Shown here piece after piece: positions 35,241 through 42,816 of a DNA stretch of 64,000 nucleotides. The notes beneath the pieces were generated by a model. The model made no database searches. It saw only the letters and a list, made by a program, of their open reading frames with translations, and was not told the DNA's origin. Origin of the DNA: Chromobacterium sp. ATCC 53434 (GTDB lineage Bacteria > Pseudomonadota > Gammaproteobacteria > Burkholderiales > Chromobacteriaceae); assembly GCF_002848345.1 (NCBI RefSeq), contig NZ_CP025429.1, forward strand, positions 2,914,001 through 2,978,000, read 5' to 3'. The stretch's first letter is position 1. Each line of letters starts with the position of its first letter. A program made the position numbers and the translations under genes.

Positions 35241-36338
35241 ATGCTCAAGATCGATCCGAAATTCGTCCGCGAGCTGCTCGCGGCCACCACGCCGGAACAG
35301 CTGCATTTCTTCCTGCAGAAGGCGGTGGAACTGGAGCACAGCACCATCCCGCCGTATCTGACGGCACAACTGTCGCTGAAGCCGGGCCAGAACCGCGAAA
35401 TCGGCGCGCTGATACACGGCATCGTGATGGAGGAGATGCTGCACATGACCATCGCCGCCAACATCCTGATCGCCATCGGCGGCCATCCGCGCATCAACAC
35501 CCCGGACTTCATTCCGCGCTATCCCGGGCCGCTGCCGATGGGCATAGGCGGCGATCTGATCGTCGGCATAGAAGCGTTCAGCCTGGAGTTGACGCGCGAC
35601 GTCTTCATGGAGATAGAGGAGCCGGCCGATCCGGTGCCGATACACCAGCTCAAGCAGCTGTACGCCGCCAATCAGCCGGCGCCGACCTTCCACACCATCG
35701 GCGAGTTCTACGACAGCATCAAGCTTAAGCTGACCGAGCTGTCCGGCCAGATCCGCTTCGGCCACCGCGACAAGCAGGTGCTGCACTATTTCCCCGAGGC
35801 GGTGCTATTTCCCATCGTCGACCTGGACAGCGCCCTCGCCGCCATCGACGTCATCATCACCCAGGGCGAGGGCGTTCGCGGTTCGCCATACCAGGATCCC
35901 GACGCGCCGGAAAAGCTGCAGGACCTCGCCCACTACTACAAATTCGACTCCATCTACCACCAGCGCGAGATCACCCCCTGTCCGGACGGCGACGGCTTTT
36001 GTTTCGATGGCCGTCCGATACCGTTCGACCCCCAGGGGGTCTGGCCGATGCCGCCGACGCCCAAACCCGAGGACTATCCGCAAAACACCCAGGAGCGGAC
36101 GCTGATCGAGCGCTTCGCCTACAGCTACAGCAGCCTGCTGAACGCGCTGCACCGCGCCTTCAACGGCGAGCCGGCCCAGATGGACACCGCCATCGGCCTG
36201 ATGTTCGACCTGAAGGTGCTGGCCGCCAGCCTGATGGACCCGGCCATGCTGCTCGGCTACAAGGAGAGTCCGGCCAGGCGGCCGATAGGCCTGAGCTTCG
36301 TCTACCGCGATGTGCAGAACGGCATGAGCTACGACTGA
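35241..36338 (+). CDS. Ferritin-like protein, VioB C-terminal-half homologue
   Basis: 365 residues. V-E-L-E-H-S-T-I-P-P-Y-L (about 31-42) and I-V-M-E-E-M-L-H-M-T-I-A-A-N-I-L-I-A-I-G-G (about 62-82) supply the Glu/His metal ligands and align with VioB's V-D-L-E-L-S-V-M-L-Q-Y-L and I-A-H-E-E-M-I-H-Y-L-V-V-N-N-L-L-M-A-L-G. A second shared patch is Q-G-E-G followed by S-P-Y. This suggests a metal-dependent oxidative enzyme. It starts 9 bases after the preceding stop with AAGGAG overlapping it, so both are probably made in similar amounts and may form one complex. Function inferred from VioB. Confidence 0.78.
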   Translation: MLKIDPKFVRELLAATTPEQLHFFLQKAVELEHSTIPPYLTAQLSLKPGQNREIGALIHGIVMEEMLHMTIAANILIAIGGHPRINTPDFIPRYPGPLPMGIGGDLIVGIEAFSLELTRDVFMEIEEPADPVPIHQLKQLYAANQPAPTFHTIGEFYDSIKLKLTELSGQIRFGHRDKQVLHYFPEAVLFPIVDLDSALAAIDVIITQGEGVRGSPYQDPDAPEKLQDLAHYYKFDSIYHQREITPCPDGDGFCFDGRPIPFDPQGVWPMPPTPKPEDYPQNTQERTLIERFAYSYSSLLNALHRAFNGEPAQMDTAIGLMFDLKVLAASLMDPAMLLGYKESPARRPIGLSFVYRDVQNGMSYD

Positions 36339-36359
36339 CGCGCCCCCATGGAGACAGCG

Positions 36360-37559
36360 ATGTCCGAATCCGATCCGATGCCGCCTTTCGAAACCGTCAT
36401 GCAGCGCTTCAGCGTGTCTTTCGCGTATCCGGTGCTGTTCACCCGGGCGCTGCTGCAGGCGGACAACGCGACGCTGCGCCACGCCATCGCCCGCGACGAC
36501 GCCGGCGTCCGCCACCGCTTCGTCGCCGTGATAGACCAGGGCGTGGCCCAGCACAGGCCGGGCCTGGCCGCCCAGCTGGAACGCTACGCCGAACACCACG
36601 CCAACGCCCTGCTGCTGGCCGCCGCGCCGCGGCTGCTGCCGGGCGGCGAGGCGGTGAAGAACGATCCGGCGATGCTGGAGGCGCTGCAGCAATGGCTGCA
36701 CGAACAGCACATAGACCGGCATAGCGCCGTCGTCGTCATCGGCGGCGGCGCGCTGCTGGACATGGCCGGCTTCGCCGCCGCCACCGTCCATCGCGGCGTC
36801 CGCGTCGTCCGCGTGCCGACGACGGTGCTGGCGCAAAACGACTCCGGCGTCGGCGTCAAAACCGCCGTCAACGCCTTCGGCAGCAAGAACTTGCTCGGCA
36901 GCTTCGCCCCGCCGTACGCGGTGGTCAACGACTACGACTTCATCGCCACGCTGCCGACCCGCGCCCGCATCGCCGGCATGGCCGAAGCGGTCAAGGTGGC
37001 CGCGATACGCGACCTCGATTTCTTCTGCTGGCTGGAAGAACACGCCTCGCGGCTGGGCCGCGGCGACGACGAGGCCTGCCGCTACCTGATCCGGCGCTGC
37101 GCCGAACTGCATCTGCGCCACATCGGCACCGCCGGCGACCCGTTCGAGTTCGGCAGCGCCCGCCCGCTGGACTTCGGCCACTGGGCGGCGCACAAGCTGG
37201 AGGCGATGAGCGGCTACCAGCTCAGCCACGGCGAGGCGGTGGCGATAGGCATGGCGCTGGACACCTGCTACGCGGTGCTCAGCGGCCTCTTGCACGTCGA
37301 CGCCGCCAGCCGGCTGTGCCGGCTGCTGGAAAAACTGGGCTTCACGCTGTGGACCCCGCTGCTGGAATGGCGCGACGGCAGCGGCCGGCATCAGGTGCTG
37401 GCCGGCCTGGACGAATTCCGCGAACACCTGGGCGGCGAGCTGACCGTCACGCTGCTGCAGGCGCTGGGGCAAGGCGTCGAAGTCCACAAAATGGACCGGG
37501 CCATGCTGGAGGACAGCATAGGCTGGCTGCGCCACGGCATCCCCGAGGCCTGCTCGTGA
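36360..37559 (+). CDS. eboD: Sugar-phosphate-cyclase-like protein EboD (3-dehydroquinate synthase family)
   Basis: 399 residues. G-G-G-A-L-L-D-M-A-G-F-A-A is the NAD-binding loop; V-P-T-T-V-L-A-Q-N-D-S-G-V-G-V-K-T and G-M-A-E-A-V-K-V carry the catalytic Lys and metal-binding Glu of the family; D-F-G-H-W-A-A-H and S-H-G-E-A-V-A-I-G-M give the metal-binding His. Length and context fit EboD rather than AroB. The ATG at 36360 was chosen because GGAG sits 6 bases before it; 36348 has no site. First of six ebo genes; the stop overlaps eboE. Confidence 0.82.
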   Translation: MSESDPMPPFETVMQRFSVSFAYPVLFTRALLQADNATLRHAIARDDAGVRHRFVAVIDQGVAQHRPGLAAQLERYAEHHANALLLAAAPRLLPGGEAVKNDPAMLEALQQWLHEQHIDRHSAVVVIGGGALLDMAGFAAATVHRGVRVVRVPTTVLAQNDSGVGVKTAVNAFGSKNLLGSFAPPYAVVNDYDFIATLPTRARIAGMAEAVKVAAIRDLDFFCWLEEHASRLGRGDDEACRYLIRRCAELHLRHIGTAGDPFEFGSARPLDFGHWAAHKLEAMSGYQLSHGEAVAIGMALDTCYAVLSGLLHVDAASRLCRLLEKLGFTLWTPLLEWRDGSGRHQVLAGLDEFREHLGGELTVTLLQALGQGVEVHKMDRAMLEDSIGWLRHGIPEACS

Positions 37560-38764
37560 GGCTGGACGGCGGCGATGCCGCCCTCGGCCATCTATGCTAT
37601 TGCAGCAACATCCATCCGGGCGAAAGCTGGGACCAGACCCGGTCGGCGCTCGGGCGCTATCTGCCGGCGGTCAAGGCCAGGGTGTCGCCGGACGCGCCGT
37701 TCGGCGTCGGCCTGCGGCTGTCGGCGCTGGCCGCCCAGCAGCTGGAGCGGCAGGCCGATCTGCTGGCCGAGTTCCGCCAGTTCCTGACCCGCCATGGCCT
37801 GTATGTCTTCACCATCAACGGTTTTCCCTACGGCCGCTTCCACGGCGCCGGCGTCAAGCAGCAGGTCTATCAGCCGGACTGGCGCCGGACCGAGCGGCTG
37901 GAATACAGCAACCGGCTAGCCGTCCTGCTGGCCGGGCTGATGCCGCCCGAGCTGTCCTGGGGCAGCGTCAGCACCGTGCCCGGCGCCTTCGCCGCCGACG
38001 CCCGCGCCGACGCCGACTCGGCCCGGGCGATACTCGACAATCTGCTGCACCACGTCGCCTTTCTACAGCGGCTGCACCTGGAAAGCGGGCGCTGCATCCG
38101 CCTGGCGCTGGAGCCGGAACCGGCCTGCCTGCTGGAAACCAGCGCCGACGCCGTCGCCTTCTTCGAAGACCGGTTGCTGTCGCCGGTGGCGATGGAGCAG
38201 CTGGGACGGCTGTGCCGTTGCCCGCCGCGCCACGCCGAGACGCTGCTGCGCCGCCATCTGGGCCTGTGCCTGGACTGTTGCCACGCCGCGGTGGAATTCG
38301 AAGACCCCGACGACAGCCTGAACCGGCTGGAGGCCGCCGGCATAGACATCGTCAAACTGCAACTGAGCGCCGGCCTCAGGCTGCCGGCCGTCGGCCCGGA
38401 GCACCGCGCGCTGCTGCGGGACTTCGCCGAGGACAGCTATCTGCACCAGGTGGTGCAGCGCGGCGCCGGCGGCCTGCGCCGTTTCGACGATCTGCCGGCG
38501 GCGCTCGACTGCCTGGACGAGGCGGCCGGCGCCGAATGGCGCATCCATTTCCATGTGCCGCTGTGGGCCGGGCAACTGGGCGCGATGGCCGGCACCGGCG
38601 ATTTCGTCGCCGCCGTGCTGGCGCGGCATCGCAGCCGGCCGATCAGCGATCACCTGGAGGTGGAAACCTATAGCTGGAGCGTGCTGCCGGCGGCCTACCG
38701 CGAGGCCGAGCTCGCCGACGCCATCGCCCGCGAACTGGACTGGGTCAAGGAGCGACTACGATGA
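37556..38764 (+). CDS. eboE: EboE, TIM-barrel metabolite-traffic protein
   Basis: 402 residues from a GTG start overlapping the eboD stop (GTGA). It reads L-C-Y-C-S-N-I-H-P-G-E-S-W near residues 13-25, the hallmark start of EboE, and L-A-L-E-P-E-P, L-C-L-D-C-C-H-A and D-I-V-K-L-Q-L-S in a xylose-isomerase/endonuclease-IV-type TIM barrel with likely metal-binding Glu, Asp and His. The reaction is unknown. Longer upstream readings lie inside eboD in another frame. The stop overlaps eboC by 4 bases. Confidence 0.82.
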   Translation: MRLDGGDAALGHLCYCSNIHPGESWDQTRSALGRYLPAVKARVSPDAPFGVGLRLSALAAQQLERQADLLAEFRQFLTRHGLYVFTINGFPYGRFHGAGVKQQVYQPDWRRTERLEYSNRLAVLLAGLMPPELSWGSVSTVPGAFAADARADADSARAILDNLLHHVAFLQRLHLESGRCIRLALEPEPACLLETSADAVAFFEDRLLSPVAMEQLGRLCRCPPRHAETLLRRHLGLCLDCCHAAVEFEDPDDSLNRLEAAGIDIVKLQLSAGLRLPAVGPEHRALLRDFAEDSYLHQVVQRGAGGLRRFDDLPAALDCLDEAAGAEWRIHFHVPLWAGQLGAMAGTGDFVAAVLARHRSRPISDHLEVETYSWSVLPAAYREAELADAIARELDWVKERLR

Positions 38765-39609
38765 TGAACTGGCGCGCCGCGCTACAACTGGGACGGGTGT
38801 CCAATCTGCCGACGGTATGGAGCAATGTGGCCGCCGGCGCCGCGCTGTCCGGCCTGCCGCCCGGCCTGCCGGTGCTGGCCCGGCTGCTGCTGGCGCTGTC
38901 GCTGATCTATATCGCCGGCATGTTCCTCAACGACGCCCACGACCGCCGCGTCGACGCCATCGAACGGCCGGAGCGCCCCATCCCGTCCGGCCGCGCCGGC
39001 GTCGCCGAGGTCTTCGTCTGCGGCTACGCGATGCTGGCCGGCGGCGTGCTGCTGCTGGCCGGCCTCGGCGTCCCCGCGCTGCTGGCCGGCCTGCTGCTAG
39101 CCGGCTGCGTTGTCGGCTACGACCTGCACCACAAGCAGAACCGCTTCAGTCCGCTGATCATGGGCCTGTGCCGCGCCCTGGTCTACGTCACCTCGGCGCT
39201 GGCGGTCACCGGCGGCCGGCTGCCGCCGCCGGTCTGGCTGGGCGCGATGCTGCTGCTGGCCTATCTGGTCGGCCTCAGCTACGCCGCCAAGCACGAGAAC
39301 CAGGGCCGCATAGGCAAGCTGCTGCCGTTGTGCGGGCTGGCCGCGCCGCTGCTCTACCTGTTCACCCAGCCGCCGGGCTGGATCGCCCTGCTGTGCCTGG
39401 CGCTGTTCGCGCTATGGGTGGTCCGCTGCGTCTGGCTGGCCTTCCGCCGCCAGCCGGACATCCGCGCCGCCGTCGGCGGGCTGATCGCCGGCATCTCGCT
39501 GAACGACGCCTTCCTGATGGCGATGCACGGCCTCCCGCTGTGGGCGCTGGGCGGCGCGCTGGCCTTCGTGCTGACCCACCGCTTCCAGCAACGCGTCGCG
39601 GGGACCTGA
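38761..39609 (+). CDS. eboC: UbiA-family prenyltransferase EboC
   Basis: 282 residues, about nine membrane segments. N-D-A-H-D-R-R-V-D-A-I-E-R-P-E-R-P-I-P (about 60-78) is the first N-D-x-x-D-x-x-x-D prenyl-diphosphate/Mg motif; Y-D-L-H-H-K-Q-N-R near residue 120 is a conserved polar loop in UbiA proteins. It would transfer a prenyl or similar group at the membrane. AAGGAG lies 8 bases before ATG at 38761, and the start overlaps the eboE stop. Confidence 0.85.
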   Translation: MMNWRAALQLGRVSNLPTVWSNVAAGAALSGLPPGLPVLARLLLALSLIYIAGMFLNDAHDRRVDAIERPERPIPSGRAGVAEVFVCGYAMLAGGVLLLAGLGVPALLAGLLLAGCVVGYDLHHKQNRFSPLIMGLCRALVYVTSALAVTGGRLPPPVWLGAMLLLAYLVGLSYAAKHENQGRIGKLLPLCGLAAPLLYLFTQPPGWIALLCLALFALWVVRCVWLAFRRQPDIRAAVGGLIAGISLNDAFLMAMHGLPLWALGGALAFVLTHRFQQRVAGT

Positions 39610-39611
39610 AC

Positions 39612-40295
39612 ATGCTGGCCACCCTGTTGCAGGCCGAGCTCGACCAGGCCGCCCAAACCCACCCCGACGCCCAGGCCTGGCTGCGACAGCTGCCGGCCGC
39701 CGTCGCCCGGCCCGACGCCGAAGCGCTGCAGCGGCTCTACGCCGCCGCCGCCCGCAAGCTGAGACCGCTGCCGCCGCCGACGCCGGCGCTGCGGGACGCC
39801 CTTCGCGAAGCCGGCGCCGTCGCGCCGGCCGACTGGTCGCCCGGCGACATCGGCCGCCTGCTGCTCCTGCTGCTGGCGCGGCCGCCCGAAGGCGGCCCCC
39901 AGACGGAAACCCTGCCGTGGCGGCTGTTCCGCGGCGGCGACGCCGGCGAGCAGCAAAGCCTGCTGCGCGCCTTGCCGCTGTTGCCGCGGCCGGAGGCCTG
40001 GCTGGAATTGGCCGTCGACGCCTGCCGCAGCCACATCCAGGGCAATTTCGAGGCTATCGCCTGCGAAAACAGCTACCCGGCGCGCTTCTTTCCGGAGGCC
40101 AACTTCAACCAGCTGGTGCTGAAGGCGCTGTTCACCGGCGCCTCGCTGCTGCGCGTCGACGGCCTGCGGCGGCGGCTGACGCCCGAATTGCTTCGCATGG
40201 TCGCCGATATGGCCAGCGAACGGCGCGCCGCCGACCGCGCCGTTCCCGCCGACATCCAACTCGTCCTGAAAGGAAGCCGCTATGAAAATGTTTGA
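39612..40295 (+). CDS. eboA: EboA-family metabolite-traffic protein
   Basis: 227 residues, soluble and helical, with no signal peptide. H-I-Q-G-N-F-E-A-I-A-C-E-N-S-Y-P-A-R-F-F and F-N-Q-L-V-L-K-A-L-F-T-G-A are conserved in EboA as I recall the family. Biochemical role unknown. Starts 2 bases after eboC and overlaps eboB by 14 bases. Confidence 0.78.
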   Translation: MLATLLQAELDQAAQTHPDAQAWLRQLPAAVARPDAEALQRLYAAAARKLRPLPPPTPALRDALREAGAVAPADWSPGDIGRLLLLLLARPPEGGPQTETLPWRLFRGGDAGEQQSLLRALPLLPRPEAWLELAVDACRSHIQGNFEAIACENSYPARFFPEANFNQLVLKALFTGASLLRVDGLRRRLTPELLRMVADMASERRAADRAVPADIQLVLKGSRYENV

Positions 40296-41175
40296 CCCCC
40301 ATATCCACATGAGCTCGCGCACCACCGACGACTACCAGGCGATGCACCGCGAAGGGATTCGAGCCATCGTCGAGCCGGCCTTCTGGATGGGCCAGCCGCG
40401 CACCCACGTCGGCACCTTCGAGGACTACTTCCTGTCGCTGCTGGGCTGGGAGCGCTTTCGCGCCGGCCAGTTCGGCATCCGCCATTTCTGCACGCTGGGC
40501 CTTAACCCCAAGGAAACCAACAATCCGGTCGTCGCCGACGGCGTGATCGCGCTGCTGGACCGCTACCTGGACAAGGACGGCGTGGTGGCCGTCGGCGAAA
40601 TAGGCTTCGACGACGAGACCGCCGCCGAGGAGCGCTATTTCCAGCTGCAACTGGAGCTGGCGATCAAGCACGAGCTGCCGGTGCTGGTGCACACCCCGCA
40701 CCGCGACAAGAAGGCCGGCACGATACGCAGCCTGGCCCTGGTCCGCGACAGCGGCATAGACGAATGCATGGTGCTGATAGACCACAACACCGAGGAGACG
40801 CTGCCGCTGGTGCTGGACAGCGGCTGCTGGGCCGGCCATTCCATCTATCCGGACACCAAGATGAGCGAACCGAGGATGGTGGCGCTGGTGCAGCAGTACG
40901 GCAGCGAGCGCATCATCGTCAACAGCGCCGCCGACTGGGGCATCAGCGATCCGTTGAAAGTGCCCAAGACCGCCCGGGCCTTCCGCGAAGCCGGCATCGA
41001 CGAGCAGCAGATCGAGACCATAGTCTGGATCAACCCGATACGCTTCTTCGCCCAGAGCGGCAAGCTGGACATCGCCGAGGCCGAAACCGCGGTCGGCGTC
41101 GACCAGCGCCGGCAATGGCAGGGCAACTCGGTGCTGCGGGGCCAGCAGCCGCAAGTCGACGCGCTGGACGGCTGA
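40282..41175 (+). CDS. eboB: TatD-family metallohydrolase EboB
   Basis: 297 residues. F-D-P-H-I-H-M (about 4-10), V-G-E-I-G-F-D-D (Glu), V-L-V-H-T-P-H-R-D, L-I-D-H-N and S-A-A-D-W-G are the His/Glu/Asp metal ligands of a TatD-type TIM barrel, all present. Expected to be a metal-dependent hydrolase or phosphoesterase within the Ebo pathway. Overlaps the eboA 3' end and precedes eboF by 2 bases; AAAGGAAG lies upstream of the ATG. Confidence 0.83.
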   Translation: MKMFDPHIHMSSRTTDDYQAMHREGIRAIVEPAFWMGQPRTHVGTFEDYFLSLLGWERFRAGQFGIRHFCTLGLNPKETNNPVVADGVIALLDRYLDKDGVVAVGEIGFDDETAAEERYFQLQLELAIKHELPVLVHTPHRDKKAGTIRSLALVRDSGIDECMVLIDHNTEETLPLVLDSGCWAGHSIYPDTKMSEPRMVALVQQYGSERIIVNSAADWGISDPLKVPKTARAFREAGIDEQQIETIVWINPIRFFAQSGKLDIAEAETAVGVDQRRQWQGNSVLRGQQPQVDALDG

Positions 41176-41177
41176 GC

Positions 41178-42596
41178 ATGCCGCGCCTGCTGGTTCTGAA
41201 CGTCGTCGGCCTGACGCCCAGGCTGCTAAGGCACGCGCCGGCGCTGCGGCGACTGGCCGAACAAGGCTGCGCGCGGCCGCTGGCCGCGGTGACCCCGGCC
41301 CTGACCTGCCCGGCCCAGGCCACCTATCTGACCGGCCAGCCGCCGTCGCGCCACGGCTGCGTCGGCAACGGCTGGTATTCGCGCGAGCTGGCCGAGCCAT
41401 TGTTCTGGAAACAGAACAACGGCCTGATCGACGGCGAGAAGCTGTGGCACGAGGCGCGGCGCCGACACGCCGACTTCAGCTGCGCCCAGCTGTTCTGGTG
41501 GTACAACATGTACGCCGACGTCGAATGGAGCGTGACGCCGCGCCCGATCTACAAGGCCGACGGCCGCAAGATACCGGACTTCTACAGCGCGCCGGCCGAG
41601 CTGCACGCCGAACTGCGGCAAAAGCTCGGTGATTTTCCGCTGTTCCAGTTCTGGGGCCCGGCCAGCGGCATCGCCTCCAGCCGCTGGATAGCCGATTGCG
41701 CGCTGCACCTGTACCGCAGCCGCCAGCCTATGCTAAGCCTGGTCTATCTGCCCCACCTCGATTACTGCCTGCAAAAGTTCGGGCCCGACCATCCGTCCAT
41801 CGCCGCCGAAGTCGCGGCGGTCGACGCCCTGTGCGAGGAATTGATCGCCGAGGTCCGCGCCGACGGCGGCCGCGTGCTGGCGCTGTCCGAATACGGCGTC
41901 ACCGCCGTCAGCGGCGACGTGGCGATCAACCGGGCGCTGCGGCGCGCCGGGTTGTTGCGGGTGCGGCAGGAGCAGGGGGAGGACAAGCTGGACTGCGGCG
42001 CCTCGGACGCCTTCGCGCTGGCCGACCACCAAGTGGCCCACGTCTACGTCAGGCGGCCGGAGCGGGTGGCCGAGGTGAAGGCGCTGCTGGAGCGGCTGGA
42101 CGGCGTCGAGCTGGTGCTGGACCGGGACGGCAAGCGGCTGTACAGCCTCGACCATCCGCGCGCCGGCGAGCTGGTGGCGATCAGCCGGCCGGACCGCTGG
42201 TTCAGCTACTACTACTGGCTGGACGACGCGCAAGCGCCGGACTTCGCCCGCACCGTCGACATCCACCGCAAGCCGGGCTACGACCCGGTCGAGCTCTTTC
42301 TCGATCCGCGGCTGCCGCTGCCCAGGCTCAAGATCGCCTGGACGCTGCTTAAGCGCAAGCTCGGCCAACGCAGCCTGCTGGATGTGATACCGCTGGACGC
42401 CTCGCTGGTGAAAGGCTCGCACGGCCGGCCCACCGACGACGCGGACGCCGGGCCGCTGCTGATCAGTTCGGAGCCGGACAGCCTGATCGGCGACAGCGTG
42501 CCGGCCACCGCGGTGCGCGACGTCATTCTGGCCCACCTGCAAGCCAATCCGCTGTCCATGCGGCACGACAGCGTCACGGCCACCGTGGCCCGGTGA
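41178..42596 (+). CDS. eboF: EboF, nucleotide-pyrophosphatase/alkaline-phosphatase-superfamily protein
   Basis: 472 residues. P-A-L-T-C-P-A-Q-A-T-Y-L-T-G near residues 42-55 holds the nucleophile-type Thr, and S-R-H-G-C-V-G-N-G is typical of phosphodiesterase-type members. L-P-H-L-D-Y-C-L-Q-K-F-G-P-D-H resembles the D...H metal-binding patch. The usual S-D-H-G is S-E-Y-G here and the first metal Asp appears as N-V-V-G, so metal binding may differ. Last gene of the unit; a strong terminator follows 13 bases after the stop. Confidence 0.8.
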   Translation: MPRLLVLNVVGLTPRLLRHAPALRRLAEQGCARPLAAVTPALTCPAQATYLTGQPPSRHGCVGNGWYSRELAEPLFWKQNNGLIDGEKLWHEARRRHADFSCAQLFWWYNMYADVEWSVTPRPIYKADGRKIPDFYSAPAELHAELRQKLGDFPLFQFWGPASGIASSRWIADCALHLYRSRQPMLSLVYLPHLDYCLQKFGPDHPSIAAEVAAVDALCEELIAEVRADGGRVLALSEYGVTAVSGDVAINRALRRAGLLRVRQEQGEDKLDCGASDAFALADHQVAHVYVRRPERVAEVKALLERLDGVELVLDRDGKRLYSLDHPRAGELVAISRPDRWFSYYYWLDDAQAPDFARTVDIHRKPGYDPVELFLDPRLPLPRLKIAWTLLKRKLGQRSLLDVIPLDASLVKGSHGRPTDDADAGPLLISSEPDSLIGDSVPATAVRDVILAHLQANPLSMRHDSVTATVAR

Positions 42597-42609
42597 TCGG
42601 CTAAATGAA

Positions 42610-42639
42610 AAAAGCCCGCACATTTCTGTGCGGGCTTTT
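42610..42639. terminator. Bidirectional intrinsic terminator
   Basis: AAAAGCCCGCACA, loop TTTC, TGTGCGGGCTTTT. It ends the ebo transcript on the plus strand and, with a TTTTTT run on the minus strand, ends tRNA-Asn. Confidence 0.9.
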
Positions 42640-42646
42640 CGAATGC

Positions 42647-42722
42647 TGGCTCCCCGAGCAGGGCTCGAACCTGCGACCTGCGGATTAACAGTCCGTCGCT
42701 CTACCAACTGAGCTATCAGGGA
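42647..42722 (-). tRNA. tRNA-Asn (anticodon GTT)
   Basis: 76 bases on the minus strand beginning TCCCTGATAGCTCAG and ending GGGGAGCCA. The acceptor stem TCCCTGA/TCGGGGA, the D arm, the anticodon loop CTGTTAA and the T arm GTTCGAGCC are all regular, and CCA is encoded. Confidence 0.96.
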
Positions 42723-42783
42723 ACGTATAGAGAAAGCGATTTTAAGCTAGCTACAACCTTCTGTCAACACCTCCGGCAACGGA

Positions 42784-42800
42784 GAAGGCCGCCGGCCTTC
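42784..42800 (-). terminator. Hairpin just after rne, weak terminator candidate
   Basis: GAAGGCC, loop, GGCCTTC, 17 bases beyond the rne stop. There is no T-run, so it may be a stabilising 3' hairpin rather than a terminator; the tRNA gene follows on the same strand. Confidence 0.4.
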
Positions 42801-42816
42801 CCCGTTCCGAGCGCGA

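Noticed and set aside
33189..36338. Whole violacein operon
   Set aside because: Only VioB-like pieces are present; the neighbours are ebo genes, with no vioA, C, D or E.
36360..37559. Housekeeping aroB
   Set aside because: The 3-dehydroquinate synthase family motifs are present, but length, divergence and the adjacent eboE, C, A, B, F genes point to EboD.
29605..42639. Two similar GC-rich hairpins as repeat copies or mobile-element ends
   Set aside because: The hairpins near 29605 and 42610 are ordinary terminators with AAAA/TTTT flanks and gene ends on both sides.
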